NCBI RefSeq assembly: GCF_963674635.1
Contig: NZ_OY771475.1
Coordinates: 1,116,001-1,180,000 of the forward strand
Direction: 5' to 3'
From: Breoghania sp.
Lineage (GTDB): Bacteria; Pseudomonadota; Alphaproteobacteria; Rhizobiales; Stappiaceae
Length of the DNA: 64,000 nucleotides
How positions within the stretch are numbered: position 1 is the stretch's first letter; the number at the start of each line of letters is the position of its first letter. Positions 1 to 8,533 of this stretch are shown here, one piece after another. Under the pieces are notes generated by a model. It searched no databases and was not told where the DNA came from. It saw only the letters and a list, made by a program, of their open reading frames with translations. The position numbers and the translations under genes were made by a program.

Positions 1-706
1 ATTCTTCAAGAGAGGTCTTGAGCCCAATGGACGCATTCGCGGGATCCTTGCCGCTGGCCAGCATCTTGCCGCGCGTATCGAGCACGGTGACCTTTTCGGC
101 GGTCATGCCGGGAACTGCGGCTGCGACCAGATGACGGATCGCCTCCGCGGTCTGGATGTCATCGGGCGAGTCCGCGCGGATCACCACGGAAGCCGACGGG
201 GGCTGCTGGTCGCGGCGGAAAGAGCCCTTCTCCGGCATGACGATATGCACACGCGCCGCCCGCACACCGGCCATCAGCTGAATGGTACGCGCGATTTCGC
301 CTTCAAGGGCCCGGACGCGGGTAATTTCCTGCATGAAGGAGGTCAGGCCGAGGGACCCCAGCTGATCGAAGAGCTCGTAGCCAGATCCCGCACCACGCGG
401 CAGTCCGCGTTCGGCGAGTAGCATGCGCGCGCGTCCGGTTGCGGAGTGATTGACAAAGACGGCATCGCCCTCGGCGCTGACATCGTAGATGATGCCGGCA
501 TCCTGCAAGGCGGCGCCGATACGACTGACGTCATCACCTTCCAGGCCCTTGTAGAGCGTGACCATTTCCGGCCGGCTCAGGTAATAGGCCCCGAAGCCGA
601 CACTCATCATTGTCGCCAACCCGATCAACGCGAGGGCGACAAGCCTTCTCGGACCCAATTCAAGCAAGTTGGCCCATAGCTTCTCAGCATGTTCGCGACC
701 TGGCAT
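1..706 (-). CDS. fliF: Flagellar M-ring protein FliF, N-terminal part
   Basis: The minus strand reads ATG at 706 and stays open to the window edge, giving about 235 residues that begin MPGREHAEKLWANLLELG. FliF forms the MS ring of the flagellar basal body in the inner membrane. The fragment shows the first membrane helix (LVALALIGLATMMSVGFGAY, about residues 22-41) and then the conserved ring-building region with YLSRPEMVTLYKGLEGDD, LLAERGLPRG and VHIVMPEKGSFRRDQQ. The periplasmic loop, second membrane helix and FliG-binding tail lie outside the window. It follows flagellin on the same strand after a strong terminator, so it probably has its own promoter between 707 and 815. Identity is secure; the gene is cut by the window edge, not visibly broken. 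Confidence 0.93.
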   Translation of the reverse strand, partial: MPGREHAEKLWANLLELGPRRLVALALIGLATMMSVGFGAYYLSRPEMVTLYKGLEGDDVSRIGAALQDAGIIYDVSAEGDAVFVNHSATGRARMLLAERGLPRGAGSGYELFDQLGSLGLTSFMQEITRVRALEGEIARTIQLMAGVRAARVHIVMPEKGSFRRDQQPPSASVVIRADSPDDIQTAEAIRHLVAAAVPGMTAEKVTVLDTRGKMLASGKDPANASIGLKTSLEE

Positions 707-811
707 CGAGCACCCCTGTTGACGATCGGTTTTATTGTGGCGATGACTATGAAACGCCAAGCTTGCGCGGACATTGCGCCTTGAATGGCGCGCAAAACCT
801 CGATTGAGACG

Positions 812-843
812 AAAAGAGCCGCGCCCGTTATTGGGCGCGGCTC
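812..843 (-). terminator. Rho-independent terminator of flagellin gene
   Basis: A perfect 11-bp inverted repeat (816-826 with 833-843, six-base loop) is followed on the minus strand by four T residues at 815-812. It lies just downstream of the flagellin stop and would stop flagellin transcripts before fliF. Confidence 0.85.
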
Positions 844-874
844 ACTCTCATGGCAGAGAAAACTCAGGCCGATC

Positions 875-1783
875 CTAGCGGAACAGCGAGAGGATGTTCT
901 GGCTGGACGAGTTCGCGATCGACAGCGCCTGGATGCCCAGTTGCTGCTGCACCTGGAGCGCCTGAAGGCGGGTCGATTCCTCGTTCATGTCCGCATCAAC
1001 CAGCTGGCCGATACCACGATCCAGAGCGTCCGTCAGAGCAGAGACGAAGTCGCGCTGGATTTCCACGCGGCTCTTGGCTGCGCCGAGCTGAGTGGCAGCG
1101 TCGGTGATCTTGCCCAGAGCCTCATCGACGTCCTCAAGCATGCCGGTCAGGGTCGTCATGTCGGCGGCCGAGGCGGTCAGTGCAGAGATGTCGATGGTGG
1201 CAACAGCGTTGCCGTTGGTCTGGTTGCTGTCGAGAATGCCGAGAGCGCCGTTGGTGTCGTACAGCTTGATGCTGTCGATATCGACGGTGATCTTTTCGAT
1301 CGTGATCGCACCGCCGGTACGGCTGAACGAAGCAACGATGTCCTTCGAGGCGTTGTAAGACGCCGCGCCGGAGTCAACCGACAGCCAGTTCTCATTGTTG
1401 AAGACCGCAGAGCTTGCAATCGACGCAAGGTTCTCCTGAAGAGCACCAATCTCTTCCTGAATCTTGGCGCGATCAACGCCCGGATCCTGCGCGGCGACCA
1501 GCTTTGCCTTGATATCGTTGACGAGATCAACGGTGCTGTCCATGGCGGTGTACATCGTGTCGAGCGTCGCGGCACCGAGGCCGAGAGCATCTTCAACGGC
1601 GGAAAGCGCCATGTTGTCCGAACGCATGGTCGTCGCGATCGACCAATAAGCGGCATTGTCTTCGGCGGTCGCAACGCGATAACCGGTGGCAATGCGGCTC
1701 TGGGTCTCGGCGAGAGACTTGTTGGTGGTATTCAGCGTCTGCAGAGCAGTCATTGCAGAAGCGTTGGTCATCAAGCTAGCCAT
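875..1783 (-). CDS. Flagellin
   Basis: 302 residues starting MASLMTNASAMTALQTLN, a typical alphaproteobacterial flagellin that builds the filament after export through the flagellar type III apparatus. The N-terminal D0/D1 coiled region (ATGYRVATAEDNAAYWSIAT, about residues 32-51) and the C-terminal one (VQQQLGIQALSIANSSSQNI near the end) are both present with a short variable middle, so the protein is of the small rhizobial size class. The start at 1783 is supported by AAAGGGAC eight bases upstream. It has its own terminator and a 157-bp upstream gap, which fits the usual high, separately regulated expression. The export gene fliP lies immediately upstream. No cysteine is visible. Only one flagellin copy is in the window; Hyphomicrobiales often have several, so no numbered symbol is given. 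Confidence 0.96.
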   Translation of the reverse strand: MASLMTNASAMTALQTLNTTNKSLAETQSRIATGYRVATAEDNAAYWSIATTMRSDNMALSAVEDALGLGAATLDTMYTAMDSTVDLVNDIKAKLVAAQDPGVDRAKIQEEIGALQENLASIASSAVFNNENWLSVDSGAASYNASKDIVASFSRTGGAITIEKITVDIDSIKLYDTNGALGILDSNQTNGNAVATIDISALTASAADMTTLTGMLEDVDEALGKITDAATQLGAAKSRVEIQRDFVSALTDALDRGIGQLVDADMNEESTRLQALQVQQQLGIQALSIANSSSQNILSLFR

Positions 1784-1940
1784 ATCATGTCCCTTTCAAA
1801 GCTAACGTTTTGCGATGGGACATTCCGGATTTTCACCGGTACGACAGGACGGCGTCATGCCTTCAGACCTCGGTTGGGTTAACGGTCCAACCTGTCGTGA
1901 TGAGTAATCTGACACACACGACTTGCGTGAAGCTTGCGTG

Positions 1941-2684
1941 TCAGAAAAACGATCTTACCAGATTCCCGACGAGCAGGTTCCAGCCGTCGATCAATATGAA
2001 AAAAAGCGCCTTGAATGGCAGTGAGATGACCGTCGGCGGCAACATCATCATGCCCATGGACATGGTGATCGTCGCGACGATCATGTCGATTACCAGAAAC
2101 GGCAGAACCACCAGAAAGCCGATTTCGAAACCGCGTCTCAATTCGGAAATCATGAAGGCCGGGATCAACACCCGCAACTCCACGTCCTGCGGGCTGGCCG
2201 CTGGCGCATCCGTGACGCGATTTGCCGCCAGATCATCGAACAGCACCAGATCGGTCTCGCGAACCTGCGAAAGCATGAAGGCGCGAAACGGTGCCGTGAT
2301 CCGCGTGTAGGCCTCTTGTTCCGTGATCTTGTTTTCGATCAAGGGCTGCACGCCCTCGCTCCAGGCCCGATCGAAGGTCGGCGCCATCACATAGAATGTC
2401 ATGAAAAGCGCCAGGGAGATAAGGATGAGATTGGCGGGGGTCGTCTGCAGCCCAAGCCCGGATCGCAGGAACGAAAGCGCAACCGCAAAACGGGTAAAAC
2501 TCGTCACCATGATCAGGATGCCGGGCGCAACCGAGAGCACCGTCATCAGGGCGACCAACTGGACAATACGGCCCGCCGTGCTCCCGTCGCCTTCCGGGAT
2601 GAGGCTGGAAAGATCGGGCACCTGAGCGGCGGCAGCCGTGGCACCCAGCGTCAGAAGCGCGCCGGCGATAAGGACCCGCTTCAT
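1941..2684 (-). CDS. fliP: Flagellar type III export protein FliP
   Basis: 247 residues with a cleavable signal peptide (MKRVLIAGALLTLGATAAAA) and four hydrophobic segments. FliP is the main ring-forming component of the flagellar export gate, with FliQ and FliR. The conserved FliP blocks are visible: APGILIMVTSFTRFAVALSF and LRSGLGLQTTPANLILISLA in the first half, ELRRGFEIGFLVVLPFLVID and MGMMMLPPTVISLPFKALFF near the end. Its start overlaps the fliL stop by ATGA (2681-2684), so the two are translationally coupled. FliQ and FliR are not next to it. Length is normal for the family. Confidence 0.97.
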   Translation of the reverse strand: MKRVLIAGALLTLGATAAAAQVPDLSSLIPEGDGSTAGRIVQLVALMTVLSVAPGILIMVTSFTRFAVALSFLRSGLGLQTTPANLILISLALFMTFYVMAPTFDRAWSEGVQPLIENKITEQEAYTRITAPFRAFMLSQVRETDLVLFDDLAANRVTDAPAASPQDVELRVLIPAFMISELRRGFEIGFLVVLPFLVIDMIVATITMSMGMMMLPPTVISLPFKALFFILIDGWNLLVGNLVRSFF

Positions 2685-3190
2685 TGGATCACCAGAGACT
2701 CAAGCACAACCTCAAGCACCTTTCCGTCGGAGCGGATCTTCGCGCGCTCGTTCAGGTCTTCCCGGAGGTGCTGGAGCCCGGCAGCCCCTTCAATCTGCGA
2801 TAGCTTGAGCGTACGCAAATAGGCCAGAGTGTCCTCTTCGATCCGGCTCACGAGCATCCGGGCCTCGTCGGCCGTGCCTTCTGCCAGGATCACAGAGGCC
2901 TGCAAACGGATCCAGCTTTCCCGCGGCGCTGCGAGATTTGTCACCATTGGGATCAGTGTCCGCAGGCGGTCGCTCGAAACGTAGATCGGTTTGAACTTGC
3001 TCTTGATCGCGGCATTGTCAGCGGCATCGCGTGTCACGCTGTTGCGGACCGTGTCGACCATTTGCGCGCCGAAGATCACGCCCAGCCCGACTGCCAGCAT
3101 TGTCAGCAGGATGAAACCAAGGATCGCAGGGCCGCGACCCGGGCGCTCCTCTTTGCGCGAGGAGACAGGCACGAGGCTCGTATCCGACAT
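2681..3190 (-). CDS. fliL: Flagellar basal body-associated protein FliL
   Basis: 169 residues from the ATG at 3190 (MSDTSLVPVSSRKEERPG). One membrane helix near the N-terminus (GPAILGFILLTMLAVGLGVI, about residues 20-39) is followed by a periplasmic stomatin-like domain. FliL sits around the stator units and supports motor torque. A longer reading frame reaches 3331 but would overlap flgH heavily, so 3190 is preferred. The gene lies between flgH (13 bp upstream) and fliP (4-bp overlap), as in rhizobial flagellar operons. FliL is weakly conserved in sequence, and the call rests on topology plus position. Confidence 0.85.
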   Translation of the reverse strand: MSDTSLVPVSSRKEERPGRGPAILGFILLTMLAVGLGVIFGAQMVDTVRNSVTRDAADNAAIKSKFKPIYVSSDRLRTLIPMVTNLAAPRESWIRLQASVILAEGTADEARMLVSRIEEDTLAYLRTLKLSQIEGAAGLQHLREDLNERAKIRSDGKVLEVVLESLVIQ

Positions 3191-3203
3191 GTTTGCCCGC
3201 CTC

Positions 3204-3908
3204 CTAGAACGGATTGACGATATCATAGATCTGCTGCCCCCAGCCCGGTTGCTGGACTTCAGTGATCCGCCCTCTTCCGCCGTAGGAAATGCGGGCTTCC
3301 GCGATCTTGTCGTAGTCGATCGTGTTATCACCGGCGATGTCGCGTGGCCGGACGATCCCCGCCACGTTCAACAGGCGCAACTCGTAATTGACGCGAACTT
3401 CCTGCGAACCGGAGATCAGGAGATTGCCGTTCGGCAGTCGTTCGGTCACGACCGCGGCCACCTTCAGGCGGATTTCTTCCGACCGGTCGATCGATCCCGC
3501 ACCGCTTGCGACGGATCCGCTGGTGGTGCCACCGGAGGCGCTGCCGCTACCCGAGCTTTCGGAAAAGGCGTAGTTGCCCCCGAGGGAGAGATCGGTGGAG
3601 GATTTGCGCGAGCGGTCGGAGGTATTGTCCAGAACAGCCTTGTCCTCGATGGCGATCTTGACGGTCAGGACGTCCCCCACCTTCTTTGCCCGCGGATCGC
3701 GAAAGAAATCGGTTCGGTCTTCACTCCACAGGGAATTGTAATCCGCGCGTGTGGACGGCCCGAAGGCATCGACCGGGATTGCGGTCCGGTTTGAGCTCAA
3801 GCCCTTGCCGACCGCAGACATGGACGGCTCACGGCCGACATCCTTTAACTGCCCGGCGCAACCGCTCAAGACGGCAGCACTCAGGACAATGGCAGCCATA
3901 CGCATCAC
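3204..3908 (-). CDS. flgH: Flagellar L-ring lipoprotein FlgH
   Basis: 234 residues. The N-terminus is a lipoprotein signal with lipobox LSGC followed by AGQLKDVG. FlgH forms the L ring in the outer membrane around the rod. Family blocks seen are SLWSEDRTDFFRDPRAKKVG, DVLTVKIAIEDKAVLDN, NLLISGSQEVRVNYELRLLN and VAGIVRPRDIAGDNTI, and the end (GWGQQIYDIVNPF) is the classic FlgH C-terminus. A serine/glycine-rich stretch about residues 115-140 separates the two halves. The stop is 13 bp before fliL; the start overlaps motE by ATGA. Confidence 0.97.
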   Translation of the reverse strand: MMRMAAIVLSAAVLSGCAGQLKDVGREPSMSAVGKGLSSNRTAIPVDAFGPSTRADYNSLWSEDRTDFFRDPRAKKVGDVLTVKIAIEDKAVLDNTSDRSRKSSTDLSLGGNYAFSESSGSGSASGGTTSGSVASGAGSIDRSEEIRLKVAAVVTERLPNGNLLISGSQEVRVNYELRLLNVAGIVRPRDIAGDNTIDYDKIAEARISYGGRGRITEVQQPGWGQQIYDIVNPF

Positions 3909-4459
3909 GAACCTTCTCCGATCCTGCTGCTCGACAGACTGGAAATGCTCTGCGCGAGCTGCGCGCCGCGGACCGGGTCCATTTCATTGAGGATGGCGCT
4001 GGCCTCGCGCGGCTTCAGTTTCGACAGGACGCCTACGGCGATATCTTCATCCAGCGTTGCGAGCTGACTGGCGGCGGCGTCCGGCCGCATGCGGCCATAG
4101 ATGGAGACCACATGGTCCTCGACCGCGGAGAGAATCTTGTTTCGACGCTCCACCCACTCTTCAAACCGCGCGCGCTTTTCCTCAAGCGCCTCCAATTGCA
4201 GCTTGAGGCTGTCCTGGAGCGCGAGAAGCTTCCAGGTCTGCCAGGCGATGCGTGCTTCGGCTGCGGCGTCTGCGGTGTTTCGGCAATAGGCGGCCACGTC
4301 ACTCTCCTGAGTCGAGGACGGTGTGACGGCTTGGGCGTTCGCCTCTTCGTTCGCCTGTGCGGCGAGGGATCCCGTGGCGAGGGTTGCTCCAGAGCAGGCC
4401 AGTCCGGCCAACAGCAGAGGCGTGAATATCCCTCGGCGGATCGCGGACACGCGTTTCAT
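3905..4459 (-). CDS. motE: MotE-like periplasmic motility protein
   Basis: 184 residues from ATG at 4459 (MKRVSAIRRGIFTPLLL), with a signal peptide, a coiled-coil stretch about residues 70-110 (LQLEALEEKRARFEEWVERR) and a C-terminal MgtE-N-like helical domain (LATLDEDIAVGVLSKLKPRE, ASAILNEMDPVRGAQLA). In Sinorhizobium, MotE is the periplasmic chaperone of the stator-associated protein MotC, and its gene lies between flgI and flgH exactly as here. The reading frame continues upstream to 4585, but that segment is proline- and histidine-rich without homology features and would pass a hairpin. Homology to the magnesium transporter N-domain is structural only. motB and motC are not in the window. 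Confidence 0.8.
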   Translation of the reverse strand: MKRVSAIRRGIFTPLLLAGLACSGATLATGSLAAQANEEANAQAVTPSSTQESDVAAYCRNTADAAAEARIAWQTWKLLALQDSLKLQLEALEEKRARFEEWVERRNKILSAVEDHVVSIYGRMRPDAAASQLATLDEDIAVGVLSKLKPREASAILNEMDPVRGAQLAQSISSLSSSRIGEGS

Positions 4460-4504
4460 CAATGCACCGTCCCTTCGTTGGACACTTGTTCTTGGGGCCC
4501 ATAA

Positions 4505-4532
4505 AGCGAAGGGGGCGATGACCGCCCCCTGA
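4505..4532 (-). terminator. Hairpin between flgI and motE
   Basis: A perfect 7-bp G/C stem (4511-4517 with 4523-4529, loop of five) lies in the 146-bp gap between flgI and motE. On the minus strand it is followed by TTCGCTTTAT, a weak U-tract, so it may be a partial terminator or an mRNA-processing element that lowers motE-flgH-fliL-fliP expression. Confidence 0.35.
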
Positions 4533-4605
4533 AACGGGCCATGACGAACATGCACGGCGTGGCTTGTGCGAGGCTGTGCTCGCAACCGCAGCCCCGTCCC
4601 TTCGG

Positions 4606-5727
4606 CTACTGGATAACCAGCTCCGCTTGCAGGGCGCCGCTGGTCTTGATTGCCTGAAGGATCGCGATGATGCCGGTCGGCTTGAGCCCGATCCTGTTCA
4701 GCCCGCGAACGAGCGTTTGCAGGTCCGAACCGCCCACGATGGCCAGTTGCCCCCCCTGCTCGTCCGCATTGATGAAGGTACGCGGGAGAACGACGGTCTC
4801 GCCCTTTCGGGCAAACGGCGCGGGTTGCGAGGCTTCCGGCGTCTCGACGACGCGCACAGTCAGGTTGCCATGGGTGACGGCAACAGTGGAAACCTGCACG
4901 TTCTTGCCGATGACGACAGTTCCCGTCCGTTCATCCACGACAACACGCGCGGGCTGATCCGGCTGGACAGAAAGGCCTTCTATCTCCGCAATGAAGCGGG
5001 TCACCGTCATGCGCTTTGGCATGCGCAGCACAATGGAGCGCAAGTCGCGCTCACGCGCGACCCGGACGCCATAACGATTCAGGGTGTGATTGTTGATCGC
5101 GTCCGCAACCCGGACGGCGGTTCGAAAATCCGGGTTGTTGAGCTGCAGCACAAGAGCCGGAATATCCTCAAAGCTGTCCCCGATCTCGCGTTCGATCACT
5201 GCGCCACTGGGAATGCGGCCAGCCGTCGGCGTGCCATTGTTCAGGCTCTCCGCGTCCCCCTCGGCGGAAAAGCCGGAGACTGCAAGCGGCCCTTGCGCAA
5301 GAGCGTAGACCGAGCCATTCGCCGCCATCAAAGGCGTTGCTATGAGCGTCCCGCCCTTCAATGACGTCGCATCGCCGAGCGAGGAGACGCTGACATCCAC
5401 GCGTCCGCCCTTTCCGATGAAAGCCGGCAGCTCCGCGGTGACGACGACCGCCGCGACATTGCGCGTACGCAACCTGGTATCGCGCACGTTCACGCCCAGG
5501 CTGTCGAGCATCGACTGGAGCGACTGCTCGGTGAAGGGCGAATTGCGCATGCTGTCGCCGGACCCATTGAGCCCGATGACGAGCCCATACCCGACCAACT
5601 GGTTCGCCCTCACCCCTTCCAGGGTCGCGATGTCCTTGATCCGCGCCATGGCATGGGCGGCATCGGTGATTGCAGGGCTCGCCAGGGCGATCCCCATGAC
5701 GAGCAGAGCCAGAAACCGCATCTTCAA
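4606..5727 (-). CDS. flgI: Flagellar P-ring protein FlgI
   Basis: 373 residues with a Sec signal peptide (MKMRFLALLVMGIALASPAI). FlgI assembles the periplasmic P ring round the rod. Diagnostic blocks are RIKDIATLEGVRANQLVGYG, LVIGLNGSGDSMRNSPFTEQ, NVAAVVVTAELPAF, ARVVVDERTGTVVIGKNV and LVRGLNRIGLKPTGIIAILQ close to the C-terminus. Length is that of the family. Its start overlaps the flgA stop by four bases (5724-5727), so P-ring chaperone and P-ring subunit are coupled. Confidence 0.98.
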   Translation of the reverse strand: MKMRFLALLVMGIALASPAITDAAHAMARIKDIATLEGVRANQLVGYGLVIGLNGSGDSMRNSPFTEQSLQSMLDSLGVNVRDTRLRTRNVAAVVVTAELPAFIGKGGRVDVSVSSLGDATSLKGGTLIATPLMAANGSVYALAQGPLAVSGFSAEGDAESLNNGTPTAGRIPSGAVIEREIGDSFEDIPALVLQLNNPDFRTAVRVADAINNHTLNRYGVRVARERDLRSIVLRMPKRMTVTRFIAEIEGLSVQPDQPARVVVDERTGTVVIGKNVQVSTVAVTHGNLTVRVVETPEASQPAPFARKGETVVLPRTFINADEQGGQLAIVGGSDLQTLVRGLNRIGLKPTGIIAILQAIKTSGALQAELVIQ

Positions 5728-6218
5728 TACCCCACAAGAACCGAACCGTCGGCCTGTACGGTCCCGACAACCGTCAATCCGCTGTCCAGATTGCGGACTT
5801 TCACCACATCCCCGGCCGCGCCATTCTGCATCGCTTCGACCTGAGCCACGATGAAGAGACCGCGTTCGCGGAATATGAGCCGTGCCGGCTCGCCGCGGCG
5901 GACAAGCCGTGGAGCCGCGACTGCGGTCAACGGTATGGGCTGCCCCGGCAAAAGGGTACGCTTTGCTTCCATACCAACCAGGTCCTCGCGGCTCATGACA
6001 ATTGCAAAACGTTGCGCGGTCGTTCTCGGAAAACTCCGCTCGATCAGCAGTGCGGGTGTGATCGCATCGCCAGGATGAATCGTCTGGCGCGGCACCGGCA
6101 GTTCAATGCCGGACGCCGATGCGACCGCACCGAGGAGGACGACGCCCGCGGCCCCTGCGATGAGACGCGCAAAAGCAGCCCCCATCTTGCGAGCAGATCC
6201 CTTTGCCGTGACGAGCAT
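5724..6218 (-). CDS. flgA: Flagellar P-ring assembly chaperone FlgA
   Basis: 164 residues with a signal peptide ending near ASASG and one SAF/chaperone domain. FlgA helps FlgI form the P ring in the periplasm. Family features are LPVPRQTIHPGDAITPALL, KRTLLPGQPIPLTAVAAPRL and the C-terminal DVVKVRNLDSGLTVVGTV followed by DGSVLV. It is shorter than the enterobacterial protein, as usual in Hyphomicrobiales. It lies 42 bp after flgG and overlaps flgI. Confidence 0.95.
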   Translation of the reverse strand: MLVTAKGSARKMGAAFARLIAGAAGVVLLGAVASASGIELPVPRQTIHPGDAITPALLIERSFPRTTAQRFAIVMSREDLVGMEAKRTLLPGQPIPLTAVAAPRLVRRGEPARLIFRERGLFIVAQVEAMQNGAAGDVVKVRNLDSGLTVVGTVQADGSVLVGY

Positions 6219-6260
6219 GACCGACCTCTTTTCCTTGCGACCAGGGCAACCAGAACTGGC

Positions 6261-7052
6261 TCAGCGAATGCCGTTGGTGACAGTGCCGGCCATGTCGTCC
6301 GCTGCCTTGATGACCTTGGAGTTCATCTCGTACCCGCGCTGCGCCGTGATCAATTCGGTGATTTCCTTCACCGGATCGACGTTGGAGCTTTCCAGATAGC
6401 CTTGATTGATGACGCCAAACCCGGGATCCCCCGCCACACCGTCGACCGGGTTCCCGGACGCGCTCGTTTCGCGGAAAAGATTGTTTCCAACCGGTTCCAG
6501 ACCGGCATCGTTCGCAAAGGAGGCGAGCGTCAACTGACCGAGCAGGCGCGGCTCCATCTCGCCGTCCACCTTGGCATAGACCTCGCCTGAATCATTGATG
6601 CTCACCTTGACCGTCTCGATCGGAAAGATGATGGCCGGCTCGACCGTGTATCCGTCGATGGTCACCAGACGTCCTTCGTCGTTCTTGTTGAACGCCCCGG
6701 CACGCGTATAAAGCGCTTCGCCGTCGGGCCCGGAGATCTGGAACCAGCCGCGCCCATCAATGGCCACATCAAGCGGATTATCCGTGTGGCTCATGCTGCC
6801 CTGCGAATGGAGATTGCGGATCGCGGCCGTGCGGACGCCGAGGCCAAGACGTGCGCCCTCCGGCACGACATCCTCGCCGCCCCGGTTGGGCACGCCCTGA
6901 AGCCGGTCGGTCTGGTAGAGGAGATCGGTAAACTCCGCGCGCGCCCGCTTGAAGGATGTGGTGTTCATGTTGGCGATGTTATTCGCAATGACCTCAAGAT
7001 TGGTCTGCTGCGCGCTCATGCCTGTCGCGGCAATCGCAAGGGCTTTCATCAT
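6261..7052 (-). CDS. flgG: Flagellar distal rod protein FlgG
   Basis: 263 residues. The N-terminal rod signature ANNIANMNTTSFKRARAEF (about residues 23-41) and C-terminal GYLESSNVDPVKEITELITA and QRGYEMNSKVIKAADDMAGT identify FlgG, the distal rod subunit. The middle carries DNPLDVAIDGRGWFQISGPD. Two adjacent ATG codons open the gene; AGGAGACAC just upstream could serve either. The 110-bp gap to fliE upstream holds nothing recognisable beyond an EcoRI-like palindrome GAATTCGAATTC. Confidence 0.98.
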   Translation of the reverse strand: MMKALAIAATGMSAQQTNLEVIANNIANMNTTSFKRARAEFTDLLYQTDRLQGVPNRGGEDVVPEGARLGLGVRTAAIRNLHSQGSMSHTDNPLDVAIDGRGWFQISGPDGEALYTRAGAFNKNDEGRLVTIDGYTVEPAIIFPIETVKVSINDSGEVYAKVDGEMEPRLLGQLTLASFANDAGLEPVGNNLFRETSASGNPVDGVAGDPGFGVINQGYLESSNVDPVKEITELITAQRGYEMNSKVIKAADDMAGTVTNGIR

Positions 7053-7162
7053 GTGTCTCCTGTGGCTTTCCGCTGGGGCGCGAAAAACACCGCGCGGAAA
7101 GCGGAATTCGAATTCTCATCGGACGGTATTCAAAACGGGCCTCGATCAGCGGCGCACGCGGA

Positions 7163-7495
7163 TCAGATCGTCATCCTCGCCATTTCCTGATAGGCGGAGA
7201 CCACCTTGTCCCGGATCGCGATAGCTGTCTGAAGCGTGTTTTCCGCAGCCATGACCGCCTCGACGACCTGCTGGGCCGAGGCTTTGCCGCTGATGCCCGA
7301 GATTGCCGCCGCCTCGCCATGCTTCAGGGTCTCGATTGCCTCAAGAGAAACATTAGCAAGTGCGTCAGAGAAATTGATTTCACTCGCATCATTCACCCCA
7401 GCGATATCCGTTGCGGGTTGAACGTAGCGGGTTTCGCTCACCTTTGACGTCACCCCGTCAGTGACAGAGCGAAGGGCTTCGATAGAATTGATCAT
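7163..7495 (-). CDS. fliE: Flagellar hook-basal body adaptor FliE
   Basis: 110 residues. FliE joins the MS ring to the rod. The C-terminal family signature is clear: QQVVEAVMAAENTLQTAIAI then RDKVVSAYQEMARMTI. The start shares one base with the flgC stop (TAATG, 7493-7497), so it is reinitiated from flgC. Confidence 0.95.
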   Translation of the reverse strand: MINSIEALRSVTDGVTSKVSETRYVQPATDIAGVNDASEINFSDALANVSLEAIETLKHGEAAAISGISGKASAQQVVEAVMAAENTLQTAIAIRDKVVSAYQEMARMTI

Positions 7496-7914
7496 TACGA
7501 GCTCCTCAGCAGGTCGATCGTGCGCATGACCATCGATCGGGTCTGCGTCATCATTTTCAGGTTGGCCTCGTAAGACCTGTTTGTCTCCCGCATGTCCGCC
7601 ATCTCGATGAGAAGATTGACATTCGGCAGTTTCACGTAACCGTTCACGTCGGCGGCCGGATTGCCCGGCTCATATTCGATGCGGAAGGCTGACTTGTCGG
7701 TGCCGACATCCTTGATGCGGACGAGATCCGCCTGTGCCGCGCGGTTGAATTCGCTTTCGAAGGTCACGGTCTTGCGCCGATAGGGATCGGAACCTGCGGT
7801 TTTGCCGGTAGACTGTGCGTTGGCGATGTTCTCGGATACGACGCGCATGCGCTGCGACTGGACCTGCAGACCAGAGGCGGCGATCTTCATGGATGCGCTG
7901 AGCGGATCAGACAT
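7495..7914 (-). CDS. flgC: Flagellar proximal rod protein FlgC
   Basis: 139 residues with SMKIAASGLQVQSQRMRVVS, ENIANAQSTGKTAGSDPYRR and the C-terminal EMADMRETNRSYEANLKMMT block typical of FlgC. It is a rod subunit exported through the basal body. It lies 12 bp after flgB and ends inside the fliE start codon. Confidence 0.97.
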   Translation of the reverse strand: MSDPLSASMKIAASGLQVQSQRMRVVSENIANAQSTGKTAGSDPYRRKTVTFESEFNRAAQADLVRIKDVGTDKSAFRIEYEPGNPAADVNGYVKLPNVNLLIEMADMRETNRSYEANLKMMTQTRSMVMRTIDLLRSS

Positions 7915-7926
7915 GGATCATCTTCC

Positions 7927-8304
7927 TCACTTGGCGGCCTGGAGCCGCATGCGGTGAAACGATTTCAGGATGTTGGCCGTCAACGCATGCTGTTCGGCGA
8001 CCTCGGTCGCCTTGACCATTTCCTGTTCAACAGAAACCGAATTGCCCGAATAGCTGACCTGCCAGGTCTCTTCCTTCTTGACCTCGGCACTTTGCGTTGT
8101 TGCGCCAACGCCGCCCATATGGCCGTCATGCGTTGCGACCATCGGCATGCTCACATCCTCAAAGACGGCTGTGAACGGCGTCACGTCCTTGGCCTTGAAG
8201 CCGGGCGTGTTCGCATTGGCGATGTTCTCGGATATGGCAGCCTGACGAACCGACAGCCACTCGTTGCGCTGTGAGGCGAGACTGAAGAGGTAGACAGGTT
8301 CCAC
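7927..8304 (-). CDS. flgB: Flagellar proximal rod protein FlgB
   Basis: 125 residues when read from GTG at 8304 (translated MEPVYLFSLASQRNEWLSVR), preceded by GGAGAG. FlgB is the first rod subunit. The rod motif ISENIANANTPGFKAKDV is at about residues 23-40, and the end (ANILKSFHRMRLQAAK) is as expected. The frame continues upstream to 8385, but that part lacks homology features and runs into the gene-free promoter region. It is the first gene of the flgBC-fliE-flgG-flgA-flgI-motE-flgH-fliL-fliP run in this window. Confidence 0.93.
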   Translation of the reverse strand: MEPVYLFSLASQRNEWLSVRQAAISENIANANTPGFKAKDVTPFTAVFEDVSMPMVATHDGHMGGVGATTQSAEVKKEETWQVSYSGNSVSVEQEMVKATEVAEQHALTANILKSFHRMRLQAAK

Positions 8305-8435
8305 GGGGACTCTCCGGCTTTCCCAATAACGGGGTCCAGACCTAAGCCCCGAAGCTTGTCCGAGGCTGACGAACCTTCCAGACACTTTGTTACGAGCGAA
8401 AGATACGCTCTCACCTTCTTCTAACGCCCAATAAC

Positions 8436-8470
8436 AAAAAGCCGCTCCACCATTATGGCGAAGCGGCTTC
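8436..8470 (-). terminator. Rho-independent terminator after homospermidine synthase
   Basis: An 8-bp stem (8439-8446 with 8462-8469) is followed on the minus strand by TTTTTG. It separates the polyamine gene from flgB downstream, so the flagellar run must start from its own promoter between about 8305 and 8435. Confidence 0.85.
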
Positions 8471-8533
8471 TGATCTGCTTGATACCCGGCCCGACCGGAT
8501 GGCGGCAGCGGGTATTGTCCGGACGACTTTGAT

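Noticed and set aside
785..1882. Long plus-strand frame opposite flagellin
   Set aside because: It is a GC-rich antisense shadow; flagellin on the minus strand has the family sequence. Long antisense frames at 8855-9832, 10848-11996, 13485-14639, 17900-18886, 36160-37284, 37639-38841 and 47689-48561 were dropped for the same reason.
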